64,000 bases of DNA from Lentinula raphanica. Its lineage: Eukaryota > Basidiomycota > Agaricomycetes > Agaricales > Omphalotaceae. The notes beneath the pieces are model-generated. The model was not told the DNA's origin, did no database searches, and saw only the letters and a list, made by a program, of their open reading frames with translations. The stretch covers positions 1,054,001 through 1,118,000 of the forward strand of contig JANVFP010000005.1 of assembly GCA_027919835.1 (NCBI GenBank), in the 5' to 3' direction. This document shows positions 46,557 to 57,125 of this stretch, piece after piece. The translations under genes and the position numbers were made by a program. Each line of letters opens with the position of its first letter. The stretch's first letter is position 1.

Positions 46557-47312
46557 ATGCTGTTCCTCCCTACTTCCGACATCTTCCTCTCAGTCCCGAG
46601 GCTTGTCCTACTCTACATGGTGGCTACTGTGGGAATGCGCACGATTCTCGCGTCACCTGTACCCACTCAGCCTGGTCCCACTGGTACCCAAGTTGGAGTA
46701 ACCCAAGGAACACAGGTCACCCAAGGACCCGAAGGCACCCCAATTTACCTCATTCTGGTTGACCGAGATATTGACCGACGGGCCTTTGTTGGGTTCGGAA
46801 CAAAGCCTGATGAGACTATTGTTGGTCTCAAGTATGATGGAGATCTCCCGCCGGGTAGAATACAACATTCCAATGTGGTCGGAGAGCCCTCATTCATGAA
46901 GCTCATTGACTTGAAGCCAGACACTAGCAGACTCGACCGTCCTCTAAAGCGAGTCAGCATTGGCTTTACTCTCCTCACAAATCAAGAAGATGTGAAGTCT
47001 GTTGCCGAAAAAGCAATGGAAAAGACAGAAGTCAAATCTCTTGGGTTCGAACAAGGGAGCGACATTGGTTATGGTATACACTTTGTCATAAACTTGATGA
47101 TGAACAAAGATGCCAAAACCCGAATTGATGTCAATGCATTTCAGAAGCAGGTAGATAAAATTTGCAAATGTAGTGTGGCTCACAAGCATTGCATGGGTCT
47201 GGCTGAGCGGCGGAAGTTGATAGATAATGTTATGGATGCAATATTGAAAACAGCTGCTCGCGTTCCTGAATTGGACGGACTCCCTGTAGAGGAGTATCGT
47301 TTTTATAAATAA
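46557..47312 (+). CDS. Orphan secreted protein B (paralogue of 40260-40883)
   Basis: No known family recognised. The ATG at 46557 opens a signal region (MLFLPTS...LVLLYMVATVGMRTILASPVP) closely matching gene A, then a Gly/Thr/Gln/Pro linker with GTQV-type repeats absent from A. The mature domain (YLILVDRDIDRRAFVGF, VVGEPSFMKLIDL) aligns with A only in patches, with a charged helical C-terminal half containing CKCSVAHKHC. The product is 251 residues. The leader repeats and the GTATGT site upstream are the same as in A. Conserved signal peptide with diverged mature part is the pattern seen in rapidly evolving secreted proteins; that reading is inference. Confidence 0.6.
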   Translation: MLFLPTSDIFLSVPRLVLLYMVATVGMRTILASPVPTQPGPTGTQVGVTQGTQVTQGPEGTPIYLILVDRDIDRRAFVGFGTKPDETIVGLKYDGDLPPGRIQHSNVVGEPSFMKLIDLKPDTSRLDRPLKRVSIGFTLLTNQEDVKSVAEKAMEKTEVKSLGFEQGSDIGYGIHFVINLMMNKDAKTRIDVNAFQKQVDKICKCSVAHKHCMGLAERRKLIDNVMDAILKTAARVPELDGLPVEEYRFYK

Positions 47313-47531
47313 TTGATTGTTCCCAATCCTTCCATACTTGTACTTGTTTTCTATGCTGTTCAAATAATAGCTGTCTACAGTGAGAAGCTGGTGCTCACCG
47401 TGCTATGAGGTACATATTAAGTATGTGTCTACCACCACTAAATCAAAGGCTGTCAACAGATAACAGTAGGCTTATCCTACTTAAGTGACACTGTCACAGG
47501 TAAGGCAATGCGTGGGAAAACGATGTATAGG

Positions 47532-47611
47532 CTGCCACGTCGCTGATATTTCTTTCTTCACGACTGCCACGTATAAGTATCTCTATCGATCGTCCTGCTA
47601 GCCGCAGTATA
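47532..47611 (+). promoter_or_regulatory. Candidate promoter of the HAC1-type gene: two UPRE-like motifs and TATA box
   Basis: CTGCCACGT occurs twice (47532-47540 and 47564-47572). Its reverse complement ACGTGGCAG contains the ACGTGGC core of unfolded-protein-response elements bound by XBP1/Hac1-type factors. AGTATAAAGC at about 47602-47611 supplies a TATA box 36-45 bp before the start codon. Autoregulation is inferred from established biology of Hac1. Confidence 0.5.
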
Positions 47612-47646
47612 AAGCTTCATCTCATCTCTTCACTCTCACTCTCAGT

Positions 47647-48974
47647 ATGCCAAAGGCGCCGACCAACAAAACAACTTTTGTCAACCCAGCATCTCTTTCT
47701 TTACCCTCTACTTCAGACGACATGTCTTCTTCTTCTCCTTCACCAGAGCCTCAGCCAGGTCCTTCCCGCAAACGTCCTCGCACAGAACAGTCTTCCGAGG
47801 AACGCAAGGAAGCTAGGGCCCACCGTAACCGTATCGCTGCCCAGAATTCCAGAGATCGTAGAAAGGCCCAATTTTCCTACCTTGAGCGAAGGGTCGCTGA
47901 GCTCGAGGAGGAAAATCGTCAACTCCGCGCTGGCATGGGCCTGTCACCTGTAGCTTCCTCTCCTGCTCCAGTTCTTGTGCCATCTGTTCCAATCAAATCT
48001 CCAGCAGATGAAGCCAGAGAACGTGAGAATGAAGAGCTCAAAGAGCGTATCAAAACCCTCGAAAAAGGTTGGGACGCTGTAGTGAAAGCTCTCGCCGCAC
48101 AGGGTCTTCCTACAGGTCTCGCGCCCTCATCCAATACTGACTCCCTATCTTCCACCATCTCTGTTCCTGCCCCTACTCCCGCCCCCATATCTCCTTCATC
48201 TTCCTCATCGACCACCTTCTCCTCTACGTCTGCGTCCACGTCACCTCTCACTTCAACTGTTGCGCTTTCGTCTTCTTCGTCATCAGTACTCTCAGAGTCA
48301 TCCGAGGCTCCCCAGTCCACTCGCCACCTAGCACGGGTGGCGACAGGAAGAACCCCCCTTCCTTCCCTGCAGCGGGTGGACTGGCCCTCTACGACCCCTA
48401 CTGTGACAACATCTCAGCCGCCTCCCCTTTCGAGGTCGCCAATAGCCCTCAAGACGCATCGCCAGTTGACGACGCTACCATGGAATCCCTCTTCCGCGAG
48501 ATCATCTCTGACAGCGAGTCTTCACCTGTCTCACAGACGGCTTCAGAGTTCATCTCTATCCCCACAGAGAGCCATCCGACTCGTGCTCTCTCTTCATCGC
48601 AAGAATCCTTCTCGAAAACGGCTTCGGCCCTTGAGAAGGAAATGAGCAGTGGGCTTCCGGAAGGGGATAGGAGAATGAGTCTGGGAGGATTGACTGGATT
48701 GGGTGTGGTAGGCTTGAACGAAACGAGTGGAAGTGCGGGAGTCAATGGGTTGGATCTTGGTCTTGACCGTGGTCAATCCGAGAATGATATGATGGATCTG
48801 AGCGATTACATTGGGGAATCGGTGTCTTCACCCGAGTCGAGCACCGCCTGGTCCGATATTGGACTTACATTGGAAGCCTTCTTGGACATACTGCCTGGTG
48901 TGCAGGACGTGACAGATAGTGCTCCTGTAACTGGCTTGTGGGAGTCCTATGAAGGACGCGTCGGGCTAGTCTGA
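47647..48974 (+). CDS. HAC1: HAC1/XBP1-type bZIP transcription factor, Ire1-spliced
   Basis: Master transcription factor of the unfolded-protein response (yeast Hac1, animal XBP1, Ustilago Cib1, Cryptococcus Hxl1). The first frame (47647-48645) encodes a Pro/Ser-rich N-terminus, KRPRTE, the basic region ARAHRNRIAAQNSRDRRK (about residues 56-73), a leucine zipper (YLERRVAELEEENRQLRA) and a second short coiled coil near residue 125. After about residue 228 it turns into a basic Ser/Arg tail. The acidic C-terminus lies in another frame: AAGGLALYDPYCDNISAAS through ESLFREIISDSESS to the stop at 48974. Removing 48332-48369 joins them (685 + 605 nt = 429 residues). No GT-AG intron fits. The unspliced form would be 332 residues. 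Family assignment is strong, and Ire1 splicing is inferred from frame plus RNA hairpins. Confidence 0.85.
48323..48379 (+). other. Predicted 38-nt Ire1 (non-spliceosomal) intron with bracketing hairpins
   Basis: 5' site: stem GCCACC (48323-48328) / GGTGGC (48336-48341), a perfect 6-bp stem closing the 7-nt loop TAGCACG, cut predicted after TAG (48331). 3' site: loop CTGCAGC (48367-48373) closed by TTCC/GGGT-type pairing, extended by CC/GG, cut predicted after CTG (48369). The 3' loop matches the Ire1 consensus CNG|CNGN exactly. The 5' loop keeps G3 and C4 but not C1 or G6. The excised 48332-48369 is 38 nt (2 mod 3) and the join creates a GCA codon. Confidence 0.75.
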
Positions 48975-49814
48975 CCTATCAAAAATCCTTGTAAGGATAC
49001 GGACATCATCCTCTTTCGTGATCTTTATTATCAGTCCTTTCTCGGTGGTTATGTGTTATTGACGCATTGAATCGCCCCATCTCCTGTTTTTTTTCTTGGT
49101 TTATCTTCCAATTTTTTCGTCTCGTCTCTCATCTATATATCCGTCTCACTCTTCTCATTTCTCTCCTCTCTCTATCTCACAAAAGGAACCTTCCACGATA
49201 CTACAGTCCTATTCCGAGATGATTCGATGAGACTTCATTACGACCGTTTCTTTTCATACCATTTTCCTTTCCCCGTTATTGGTTTCTTTCGTGCTCACGT
49301 ATCCTCTTTCCCGCTCTCTAACCCTCCTTCACCTCCTGTCCTCCAGATTCCGATGCAGTCTCCTTCTGACCTCCTGCTTTGTTCGGCGCAGCGTGTCTTC
49401 CTTACCCTCCTTGGCCTTGGGTGTTCTCCTCCTCTTTTGGAGTTGATGAATGTCCAATGTGTCGAGGGGTTTCGGATTATGAGCGCGCAGAATGGATCGG
49501 TTGTGTCTTTGGTGAGCGCTTGGGTTGTTCTGGGATGGTTCGGGTTTCCCGCCTTTTTTCCCTCGTTACACGTTTGTATGATTTACGGATACCTTCAATG
49601 GTTTGTCAATTTGGAAGATGTCTATGGAGGGGGTAGAAATGGTCGTTTTGTAGTTTTGTTCTTATCTTTTCGAATCGGATGTGGTTTTGTGTTGGTTCTA
49701 AACTCCTACTGATAAGGGAAGTCGCCGTTCGTAAATATGTACTGTACATGATAAGAAGCCCGCTACCCCGAATATTCTTGAAATTGTTCTTGTCCGCCAG
49801 CCTCCAAGTGTCTG
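48975..49814. other. HAC1 3' region and intergenic spacer, hydrophobic ORF of doubtful status
   Basis: A long T-rich tract follows the HAC1 stop. A 161-codon plus-strand ORF (49227-49712) is hydrophobic (FLTLLGLGCSPPLLEL, LVSAWVVLGWFGFPAFF), but lacks family motifs and has T-rich codon bias like the surrounding non-coding DNA. It more likely belongs to the HAC1 3' untranslated region. Confidence 0.35.
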
Positions 49815-51376
49815 ATGTCCCAAAGCCATAGTTCTATCGTTGACGAAGATAAAACGGCGGATGATGTTGCCCAGGTTAATAGTTCTGATCCAACTCTAGG
49901 AAACTATATTGGGCTGATATTCTCTAAAGCTGGAGACGGTCGCCGAAATTGGTGAAATACCAATTCTCAGTGTGGCGAATTCCTCTAGCATCACGAAAGT
50001 CAAGAATGAAGAGCTTGACGATTTTAATCCACTGGTATTCTCAGGAAGGCTGGAGTCCCCTCCCACTTTCACTGGCAAGGCTGACGAGGCAAGCTGGGCC
50101 GACTTCAAGAGTCCAAAGACAAAACTGGTGTTAGATTGTGTATTTATCAATCCCTCCTCTGCAATGTGTGCCGAGAATGACACTCAAGACGCATTGGCAA
50201 AGCTCAAAGCTATGCAGAATGTGCGTAGCACAGTACTACCCAACTTCCCCTGGACTATAACAACTTGTTTTTCCTCTTATTATTTGTCTCGTAGCCAAAA
50301 TTGAAGCTCAAGAAGAAGAAGGACGAGGAGATGCAATTTCCTCTGAATCCCAACACGATCCTTCCCCTCCTCGACGCGATGAAAACCTTCACCGTCACTC
50401 TTCCTCTCGCAGAACGTTCCGTCACCGTCTCTAGGGAGTTCATGAACTGGAAATTCGGAGGGGGTACACAGAGATCCCTCGCCACAATCCGTGAAGAGAG
50501 AGTCAAGGAACATGGATACAACGACTTTTTGTATCTTACTAAAGAAGTAGAACCACTCGCCCCGAGTATCCCAGGACAACCTGGACTGTTCTTCAGCACG
50601 AGCAAGGATTACACACCCTGCTGGATGGAGGAGCCGTTCGTCTTTCGTGTCTTCATTCGCCTGACCACCGGTTGTTGGCTATATCAAGGTCAATACAAGT
50701 TCGCACACTGTAAAACGCTTACCGCGACGGAATGGAGTGAACAAGGTGAGAAGGTAAGGGGCCTTCGAGTACTATACTACGCTTCGTTTTCATACGAGAA
50801 TCTTTCGAATCGCAGGTGAAGAATACTTGGGCGTACAAGCTTGCAAGACATCAATGGGGACTGGATGTTCGTGGGCGGATATCATTCAGAGAGCAATTTG
50901 GTCGCGATCCTTCCGGTACTGAATTGAGAGGACTAGTGGCCGAAGAGACGATGATGACGAAGACGAAAGAAGCGTTTCCGAATATCACAAAGGAAAAGAT
51001 TCTCTCTGAATTTGATGCAGGCAATGAGGTTCGTTCTCGTTCGTCTTTCATCCTGTCTTGACTACTACTACATACTGACCATGACATTTCGACTTGACAG
51101 AGAATGGTCATCTGGAAAATGGAATGCGTTCAGTATGACGAAGAGTTCCAGAGACGCATTGCTGCAGAGTACAAGGAATGGGAAGTCAATCACAGGTCGA
51201 GTGGTAGTAATGGTAAAAAGAGAAAGCCAAGTCCTGCGGCACCGTCAAGTCGAAAATCTAATGTAAGACAACGTTACGGATCGGACCTTTCTGAACAGAA
51301 CAGGCGAGAAACTAGGAGCGAAGTTGAAGTTCGTTATGTTCCTCGGGGTACTAAGTCGCGTCCATTGGTTGTTTGA
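49815..51376 (+). CDS. DUF6697-like protein, first of a tandem pair
   Basis: Function unknown. The conserved core is recognisable in both tandem copies: FRVFIRLTTGCWLYQGQYKF, CKTLTATEWSEQGEKVKNTWA, DVRGRISFREQFGRDPSGTEL, NITKEKILSEFDAGNE and VIWKMECVQYDEEFQRRIAAEY. This pattern I associate with DUF6697 of Agaricomycetes, moderately confidently. The C-terminus is basic and ends VPRGTKSRPLVV. Introns at 49875-49929 (after DDVAQ), after KLKAMQN, after GEK and after GNE were placed by frame. The 49875 intron corresponds to sequence that is open and in frame in the second copy. The core's Trp/Arg-rich segments suggest nucleic-acid or protein binding, which is speculation. Confidence 0.65.
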
Positions 51377-51847
51377 TTGTCTGTGCGTAAAATATACAGC
51401 AGGGCTTTGCCAATCATAACTGATTCTAGAGTCTACATATGCCAGGTCCTATTGGCCATAGAAGAAATCCATCCATTCTATTCCGACTATTTGTACGATG
51501 TACTAGATGATAGCATACTGTGTAGACCTATGTAGACTAACTTGCCCGATAGTAGCAGGGCCCGCCGTGGTGACGTTTTCAATTATCTCACCCAGTAAGG
51601 TTTCTTCAAGTTTGAACAACGACGAACAAGACTGTTTAAATCAGAATAGTTCGAGGACGATGATGGATTTCGTCAAGGGGCGTCGGGGGGCTGGGGTCCG
51701 GGGGTTAACGTTCAAAGTTGGTGAACGTGGCGCAGAACAGAACGGCAGCCGATGGGCGTCAGTTGACAGTGCCAGTCACCGTCTCTTTGCCACGAACTTT
51801 ATGTATGTAATCATCGAATTGTTTTTCTTGACCGCCATTGGGGCTCC

Positions 51848-53453
51848 ATGCACAAACTTGCACATCCAGACGTACTCAACGATGTCATCGACGAAGATAA
51901 ACGGGACGTTCAAGTAGTAGCTCAGGTTATTGGCACTTCTGATCCTAAATTTAAGCAGACTCAAACTGATGCCAATTCCCGAAAGCCGAAGGTTGAAGCT
52001 GGCCACGAATTCGAAAAGCTGGCAGCTCCCGCGGCTTCTTCTGTCGTCTCAAAAATTAAGAATGAAGAGCTTGATGATTTTGATTCACTGGTCTTTACGG
52101 GGAAGCTATCTCCAGCTCCTTTCAAGGCTGACTCGTTTGGCGATGCAAGCTCCGACTCCAAAGCATCTCTAAAGACGAGAATGGTGTTGGACTGTGTATA
52201 TATCAAACCCTCCTCTTCAATCTGTGCCGAAGATGATACCCAAAGAGCATTAGCAAAACTCAAAGCTATGCAAAATGTGCGTAGCATGATACTGGTCTTC
52301 AACTGGACAACCACTCTCTTTTGACCTCCGAAACCACTTCCACATTCACTTTTTCATAGCCGAAATTAAAACTCAAGAAGAAAAAGGACGAGGAAATGCA
52401 GCTTCCCTTAAATCCCAACACGATCCTTCCCCTCCTTGATGCAATGGAAAACTTTCCTGTCACACTTCCTCTCGCAGAACGTTCTGTCACAGTCTCGAGG
52501 GATTTCATGAATCATACATTCGGAGGTGGGGTACGGAAATCTTTTGTCAAGATACGTCAAGAAAAAGTCAATGAACACGGATACAATGACTTTTTGTATC
52601 TTACCAAAGAGGTGGATACGCTCGCCCCAAGTATACCGGGCCAGCCTGGACTGTTCTTCAGTACCCGCGAGGCTTTTGACCTCGAATACACACCCGTGTG
52701 GATGAAGGAGCCTTACATTTTCCGTGTCTTCACTCGACTGACCTCCGGTTATTGGCTCTATCAAGGACAATACAAATTTGCGCATTGCAAAACGCTTACT
52801 GCGACAGAATGGTGCGAACAGGGCGAGAAGGTAAGGCCAGTCTCCGACTCTTACTGTCTATCTTCACTTTTACTCAATTGACGCTTTCGAATTCCAGGTG
52901 AAGAATACCTGGGCACAAAATATTGCAGCTTATGGGTGGGGGATCGATGTTCGTGGGCGAATATCTTTCAGAGATGAATCCGGTCGTGATCCTTCTGCTG
53001 CTGAATTGGAAGAATTGTTGCTTGAGCAGAAGAAGAAAATGAGCACAAGAGAAGCGTTCTCAAACATCACAAAGGAAAAGATTCTCTCTGAATTCAACGT
53101 AGGGCACGAGGTTAGTTGTTCTTCACGCCGGCTACTACTGCTTTTACCAACACTGTCGTTCCCAATCCCGCTAGAAAATGGTCATCTGGAAAATGGAATG
53201 TGTTGGATATGATGAGGAGTTTCAAAGCCGCATTGCTGCAGAGTTCAAGGAATGGGAAGTCAGACACAAGTCGAATGGTGGCATTGGTAATGGGAAGAAG
53301 CCAGGTCCGTCAAGTCGAAATTCAAAGACTGGTGCAAGACAACGTTACGAACCCGATGTTCCTCGACAAAACAAACGATCGCGCGATACCAAAGGCGAAG
53401 TCGAAGTTCAGTATATTCCTCGAGGTACCAAGTCGCGTCCATTAATCGTTTGA
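51848..53453 (+). CDS. DUF6697-like protein, second of a tandem pair
   Basis: Close paralogue of 49815-51376, likewise of unknown function. It starts MHKLAHPDVLNDVIDEDK and continues without the first intron of the upstream copy. It shares KNEELDDF[D/N], the LVF[T/S]G[K/R]L segment, PLNPNTILPLLDAM, ERSVTVSR[D/E]FMN, EHGYNDFLYLTKEV, APSIPGQPGLFFST and the C-terminal core CKTLTATEWCEQGEK...DVRGRISFRDESGRDPSAAEL...VIWKMECVGYDEEFQSRIAAEF, ending VPRGTKSRPLIV after a similar basic linker. Intron positions after KLKAMQN, GEK and GHE are the same. The 51377-51847 spacer holds the first gene's 3' end and this gene's promoter. A recent tandem duplication is clear from both protein and non-coding similarity. 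Confidence 0.7.
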
Positions 53454-53550
53454 ATGCCTGTACGACTACATACGGGTATTGGAAAGTAACGATTTTATGT
53501 ATGATATATACCAGGCCCCAGTGACAAAGCAATCTGAATCGATATCGACT

Positions 53551-55159
53551 CTACTCGTAAACGTAGCACAGTATACCGGCAGTGGTGTTGATAACATCCC
53601 CGACTGTAGATTCTGCGAACATGCCATCAGCATGCATGACAGAGTCCAACTAGATTGAAGTGAGAAATCAGAAATATCCTGAGAAGCAGTCATTCACGTA
53701 CAGATAACATCGGAGGTCCTCCGTTAGGATATTCCGCATAGATGGTGGCATTGTCGATCATCTGGACAGAGCCTCCGTAGAAGATTCCTGCATTGGAAGA
53801 ATTTGCATTCTGCCAGTCATACCATACTTTGTCCACCATCTGGAAACAACCTCAGTCGTACGCGGTTCAGTAAAGAAGTAAAGCACATACTGCGTGATGC
53901 ATCCAGAACATGGGCTCTATATACCAAGGATGCATTGATTGAGCGGAACACATAGTGAATGAAAAGAGAAACTGCCTCACCGTTGGCTGAGAATGTAGGC
54001 CCACCCGTGCAATTTGCAGGAGCTGTGCTAGGACAAGTGCCACCTAGATCACTGCGGCAGCGATGAGCATCTTCATTGATGATATACAGATCAGTGATAA
54101 CCTACCCGCCTAGAATTTCGTGCACACTACCATGTGCTCCCTGTGTCCCACCATACATACGTTGGATTCAAACCATTCCATGTATCACTCAAGGAACACA
54201 TACCTCAAAGCCTTCCATGTAGGTCTGGAATCCCTTATAATCTCCAACGAATCCATTCACCATCTTGTCCACCTCAACCTGGGTGAAACTAGCGTTTGCG
54301 TCCATAGTTGGATCAGTGAACAGTGTTGGATCCAGACCGATATATGGCTGAAGGGTGAAGTTCCGTCGTAAAGTGTGATAGGAAGGGTATGATAGTTTGA
54401 AATCAGAGAAGCCTCCATTGGGAACTTGAGCGTCGTTCGAGAGGTTTCCCCAACCACCGAGACCACTGACAGAGTCGAAGTCTTGGAAAATCGTCGATCC
54501 ATAGACATCAGCGGCATCTAGAGTTTCGTGGATAGAAGATAGGTTGAAATCCGTTTACGGTTTCAGAGTCTACGTATAAATCTTACCAGCAGCCCAGTTC
54601 CAGTAAGGTGAGGTTCCGTTGAAGCCACATTTCTCTTTGAGCGCGTTTTCGTACATTTGAACGTACCAACGATGGAAAGGAAGGAATAAACCCGTGAAAT
54701 GAATCTGAACATAGGGTAAGATGCCGAACTGTGTATGGGACGAGTGCAGCCTACGAGATGGTTAAGGTCCATGTGCATGTAGACGATGTCTGCCATGAGA
54801 GATTAATTGATCAGTCTCGATAGTATTATTCACATATTCCAAGCAAGATTACCATCGTAGTATGAGCCTGAGGCGTTCACACCCACGATATCGTCCGGAT
54901 TAACGAAAGGAGTGAGTGCAGAAGTATGAGGAAGTTCGCTCAGACACTAATGAAAACGGAGGTTGAGCCAATTTAGCGAATATATGTATTTGTGGAGGTG
55001 GCAGTGGTAAAAAAAATTCGGACTCACTTTAACGGCGCTGATCCAATTTGCACGTTCGTCTACAGATAATGTACGCCATTCCCTACGTACAGCTGGATTG
55101 GTGCATGTTGCATGAACAAGAGAGAGCAGGCCGAGGGAGAAGAAGGAAAGAGCGAGCAT
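53551..55159 (-). CDS. Secreted tyrosinase-like copper oxidase
   Basis: Type-3 copper protein of the tyrosinase family, oxidising phenols or related substrates; the exact substrate is unknown. MLALSFFSLGLLSLVHA is a signal peptide, followed by a Cys and REWRTLSVDERANWI. CuA region: DIVYMHMDLNHL, then after an intron IHFTGLFLPFHRWYVQMYENAL..CGF and PYWNWAA. CuB region: GAHGSVHEILGGDLGG and SANEPMFWMHHAMVDKVWYDWQ, carrying the H-x3-H and paired H-H residues. The C-terminus is short and ends LCYVYE, so there is no long C-terminal blocking domain as in mushroom PPO. At least six exons are needed. It is a short secreted type, so extracellular polyphenol chemistry is likelier than melanin synthesis inside the cell. 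Confidence 0.88.
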
Positions 55160-57125
55160 CTTCCCAGATAGTTTCTGAGGTGAGAGATGGAGAAGATGGA
55201 GTGAGTATAGCCGATAACCCTTCTGCGTCCTTTTTATCCTGTTCTCCCTTATGTACATGCCATCATCGATGAATTATGGACGATTGAACAGCTGCGTCCT
55301 TGGAGTAGTTCAACGTGGGCTCATTCGGTTTCCGACGATCGTGGATACTATACTTGCCATTTAACTTGAGGAAGGGGCGTCGGATTAGCTGAGCCAAGGT
55401 CTTCATGAAACGGTTCGACGTCCTTCGGCCTAGATTTTTGAATGTTTAAACGATGAGTTGATCATTATATCATGATATGTGGTCCTCCTTTGTGAATTTA
55501 GCGGGAAGGATTTGTGTGTGCGGATATTGAGGCTTTGCCAACCCACGAGCTTTCGTGTTACCTTCTCGAAAGCTCTTCTGAGATTAGTTTGAGATCATCG
55601 GAAGGATTTTGAAGAGCGCTGAGGGAGAATGGAGGGCCACCAACAGTCAACTTTCCAGACGAATCTCTTCGATTTTCGATGGGGACCGGGTGATGGAGAT
55701 TTCAATTTTGCATACGCCTACTATGTATTTAGTGTTGACTGGGATTGGTTGCAGTCCGGATGCCTCTCGAGGTGGACGAGGTGAGCGACCACTCGGGCGG
55801 GCAGCCCAGGTCACTCGGGATTCTTCTTTCTGTACAACAATATGTCCATGGTGACATTCAAAGGCAAGAGTTCGAAAAACAAAACGGAGTTCAACAGAGT
55901 TCAACCGGTTTACCGTTTCGACCGTTTTCAACCACGAGTTGACGGACCTTGGAAGTTGGGAGTGTGCGGCTTTTTTGATGGTTACGAAGTCGTTCATAGG
56001 CCGTTGAGTCAAGCGCAAATGGCTCGAAATTCAATTTTCTGCATTCCTCAGAGATAATCATTGAAGACAGATTGAAGCGGGAGTGAAGTTGAGATGAGAA
56101 ACGGAGACGATCATCGTCGGCCTCTTCGGCTGAAACTGATAGCATCAAAATTGATGTTCTCACGCAGCCAAAGCAGGAACTACTGAACACCAAGCAGTGC
56201 TAAATGAGCCCTCGTCGCGAGAAATCTGCATACGTGTGAAGTTTTCAGGCTGCTGTAATGGGCGCTTTACCGTCCTTGCAAGCTCTCAACCAACCAGAGA
56301 ACCGTGACAAACGTCAACTTGCCACCGTTAAGCTGCAGTGCTAGTAGATTATCCGACAATGTGTTCCCGACTCCCAATGGCAATGCTTACCGCACGAGGA
56401 AGCCTCATGATCATGCACATGCTGTCTTGATCTCTAGTCACGCAACTGACCATGGGCTATCTCATGAGAAACTACCGCGTCTTTACCTGAGTCCCTCCGG
56501 TCACGATCGGATTAGGTTTTGCGCTTGTGCTCAGTTTTCCTCGCGTCCTATACCTTTGAAAATGTGAAAACCTGCGCCGTCAGGATTCACGTTGAAATCC
56601 ACCAAAATAACTTCCTGGCACCACGTTCCCGCTGTTTTCTGTTGCAAAGTGGTGACATTTGAGTATTTTGACCGGCAATAGTACTGTCACGAGTGTCCTT
56701 GTGGTCTTCATTTATCGCTGACTGATGTTTCTTGATTCTCGGAGGAAGCTCTGGGGTGAGATAAACCCCAAGAGAGCTTCCGATAGCTATTCATCTTCGT
56801 AAACCGATGAAGGAGTTTCAACTGATTTTGGAAATTAAGTGACCGAAGGGTTCCGGGAAGGTCCGAAGGATGCCGACGGCGAGGCGCGGCATGGCACGGC
56901 ATGAAACAGGAACTGAGGAGATAAAACGCTTTGTGCGACGTCATTACTCTTTTTGTGTACCGCCTCAGGTATTTGCATTTGGGGGTCTATATAATTTCCA
57001 GTAAATCCCCAGAGTGAGAACTCTATACCTCTTTTTCTTCTATTCCGTTGATTCCCGGTTGAATCAGCCTTTGTCATTTATTGTCCTCTTATTCTTTCTC
57101 TGCTTCGTCTTTAATCCTTTCATCA
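55160..57125. other. 2-kb intergenic region, no supported gene
   Basis: Several overlapping ORFs on both strands (e.g. 55647-56018 and 55891-56193, minus) lack start context, introns or family motifs, and their composition matches the flanking non-coding DNA. The right end contains CT-rich promoter-like tracts before the F-box gene. Confidence 0.45.

Larger units (their letters stand above)
43260..47312. repeat. Segmental duplication, copy B
   Basis: Second copy of the segment at 36634-40883, in direct orientation about 6.3-6.6 kb downstream. Non-coding parts look roughly 80% or more identical by eye. It carries a 279-bp inverted-repeat element at 43985-44263 that is absent from copy A, and retains about 135 bp lost from A. 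Confidence 0.85.

Noticed and set aside
48305..48369. Alternative 65-nt Ire1 intron using CCG|AGGC as the 5' site
   Set aside because: It restores the frame and has C1, G3 and G6 of the loop consensus, but the flanking bases do not form a stem. The 38-nt choice has a perfect 6-bp stem around a 7-nt loop.
49227..49712. Hydrophobic 161-codon ORF after HAC1
   Set aside because: Composition follows the T-rich 3' region; no homologous motif or splice support, so not called as a gene.
53260..53693. Minus-strand ORFs overlapping the DUF6697-like 3' end and the tyrosinase C-terminus
   Set aside because: Overlap the last exon of a plus-strand gene or read the tyrosinase exon out of its proper frame; no independent support.
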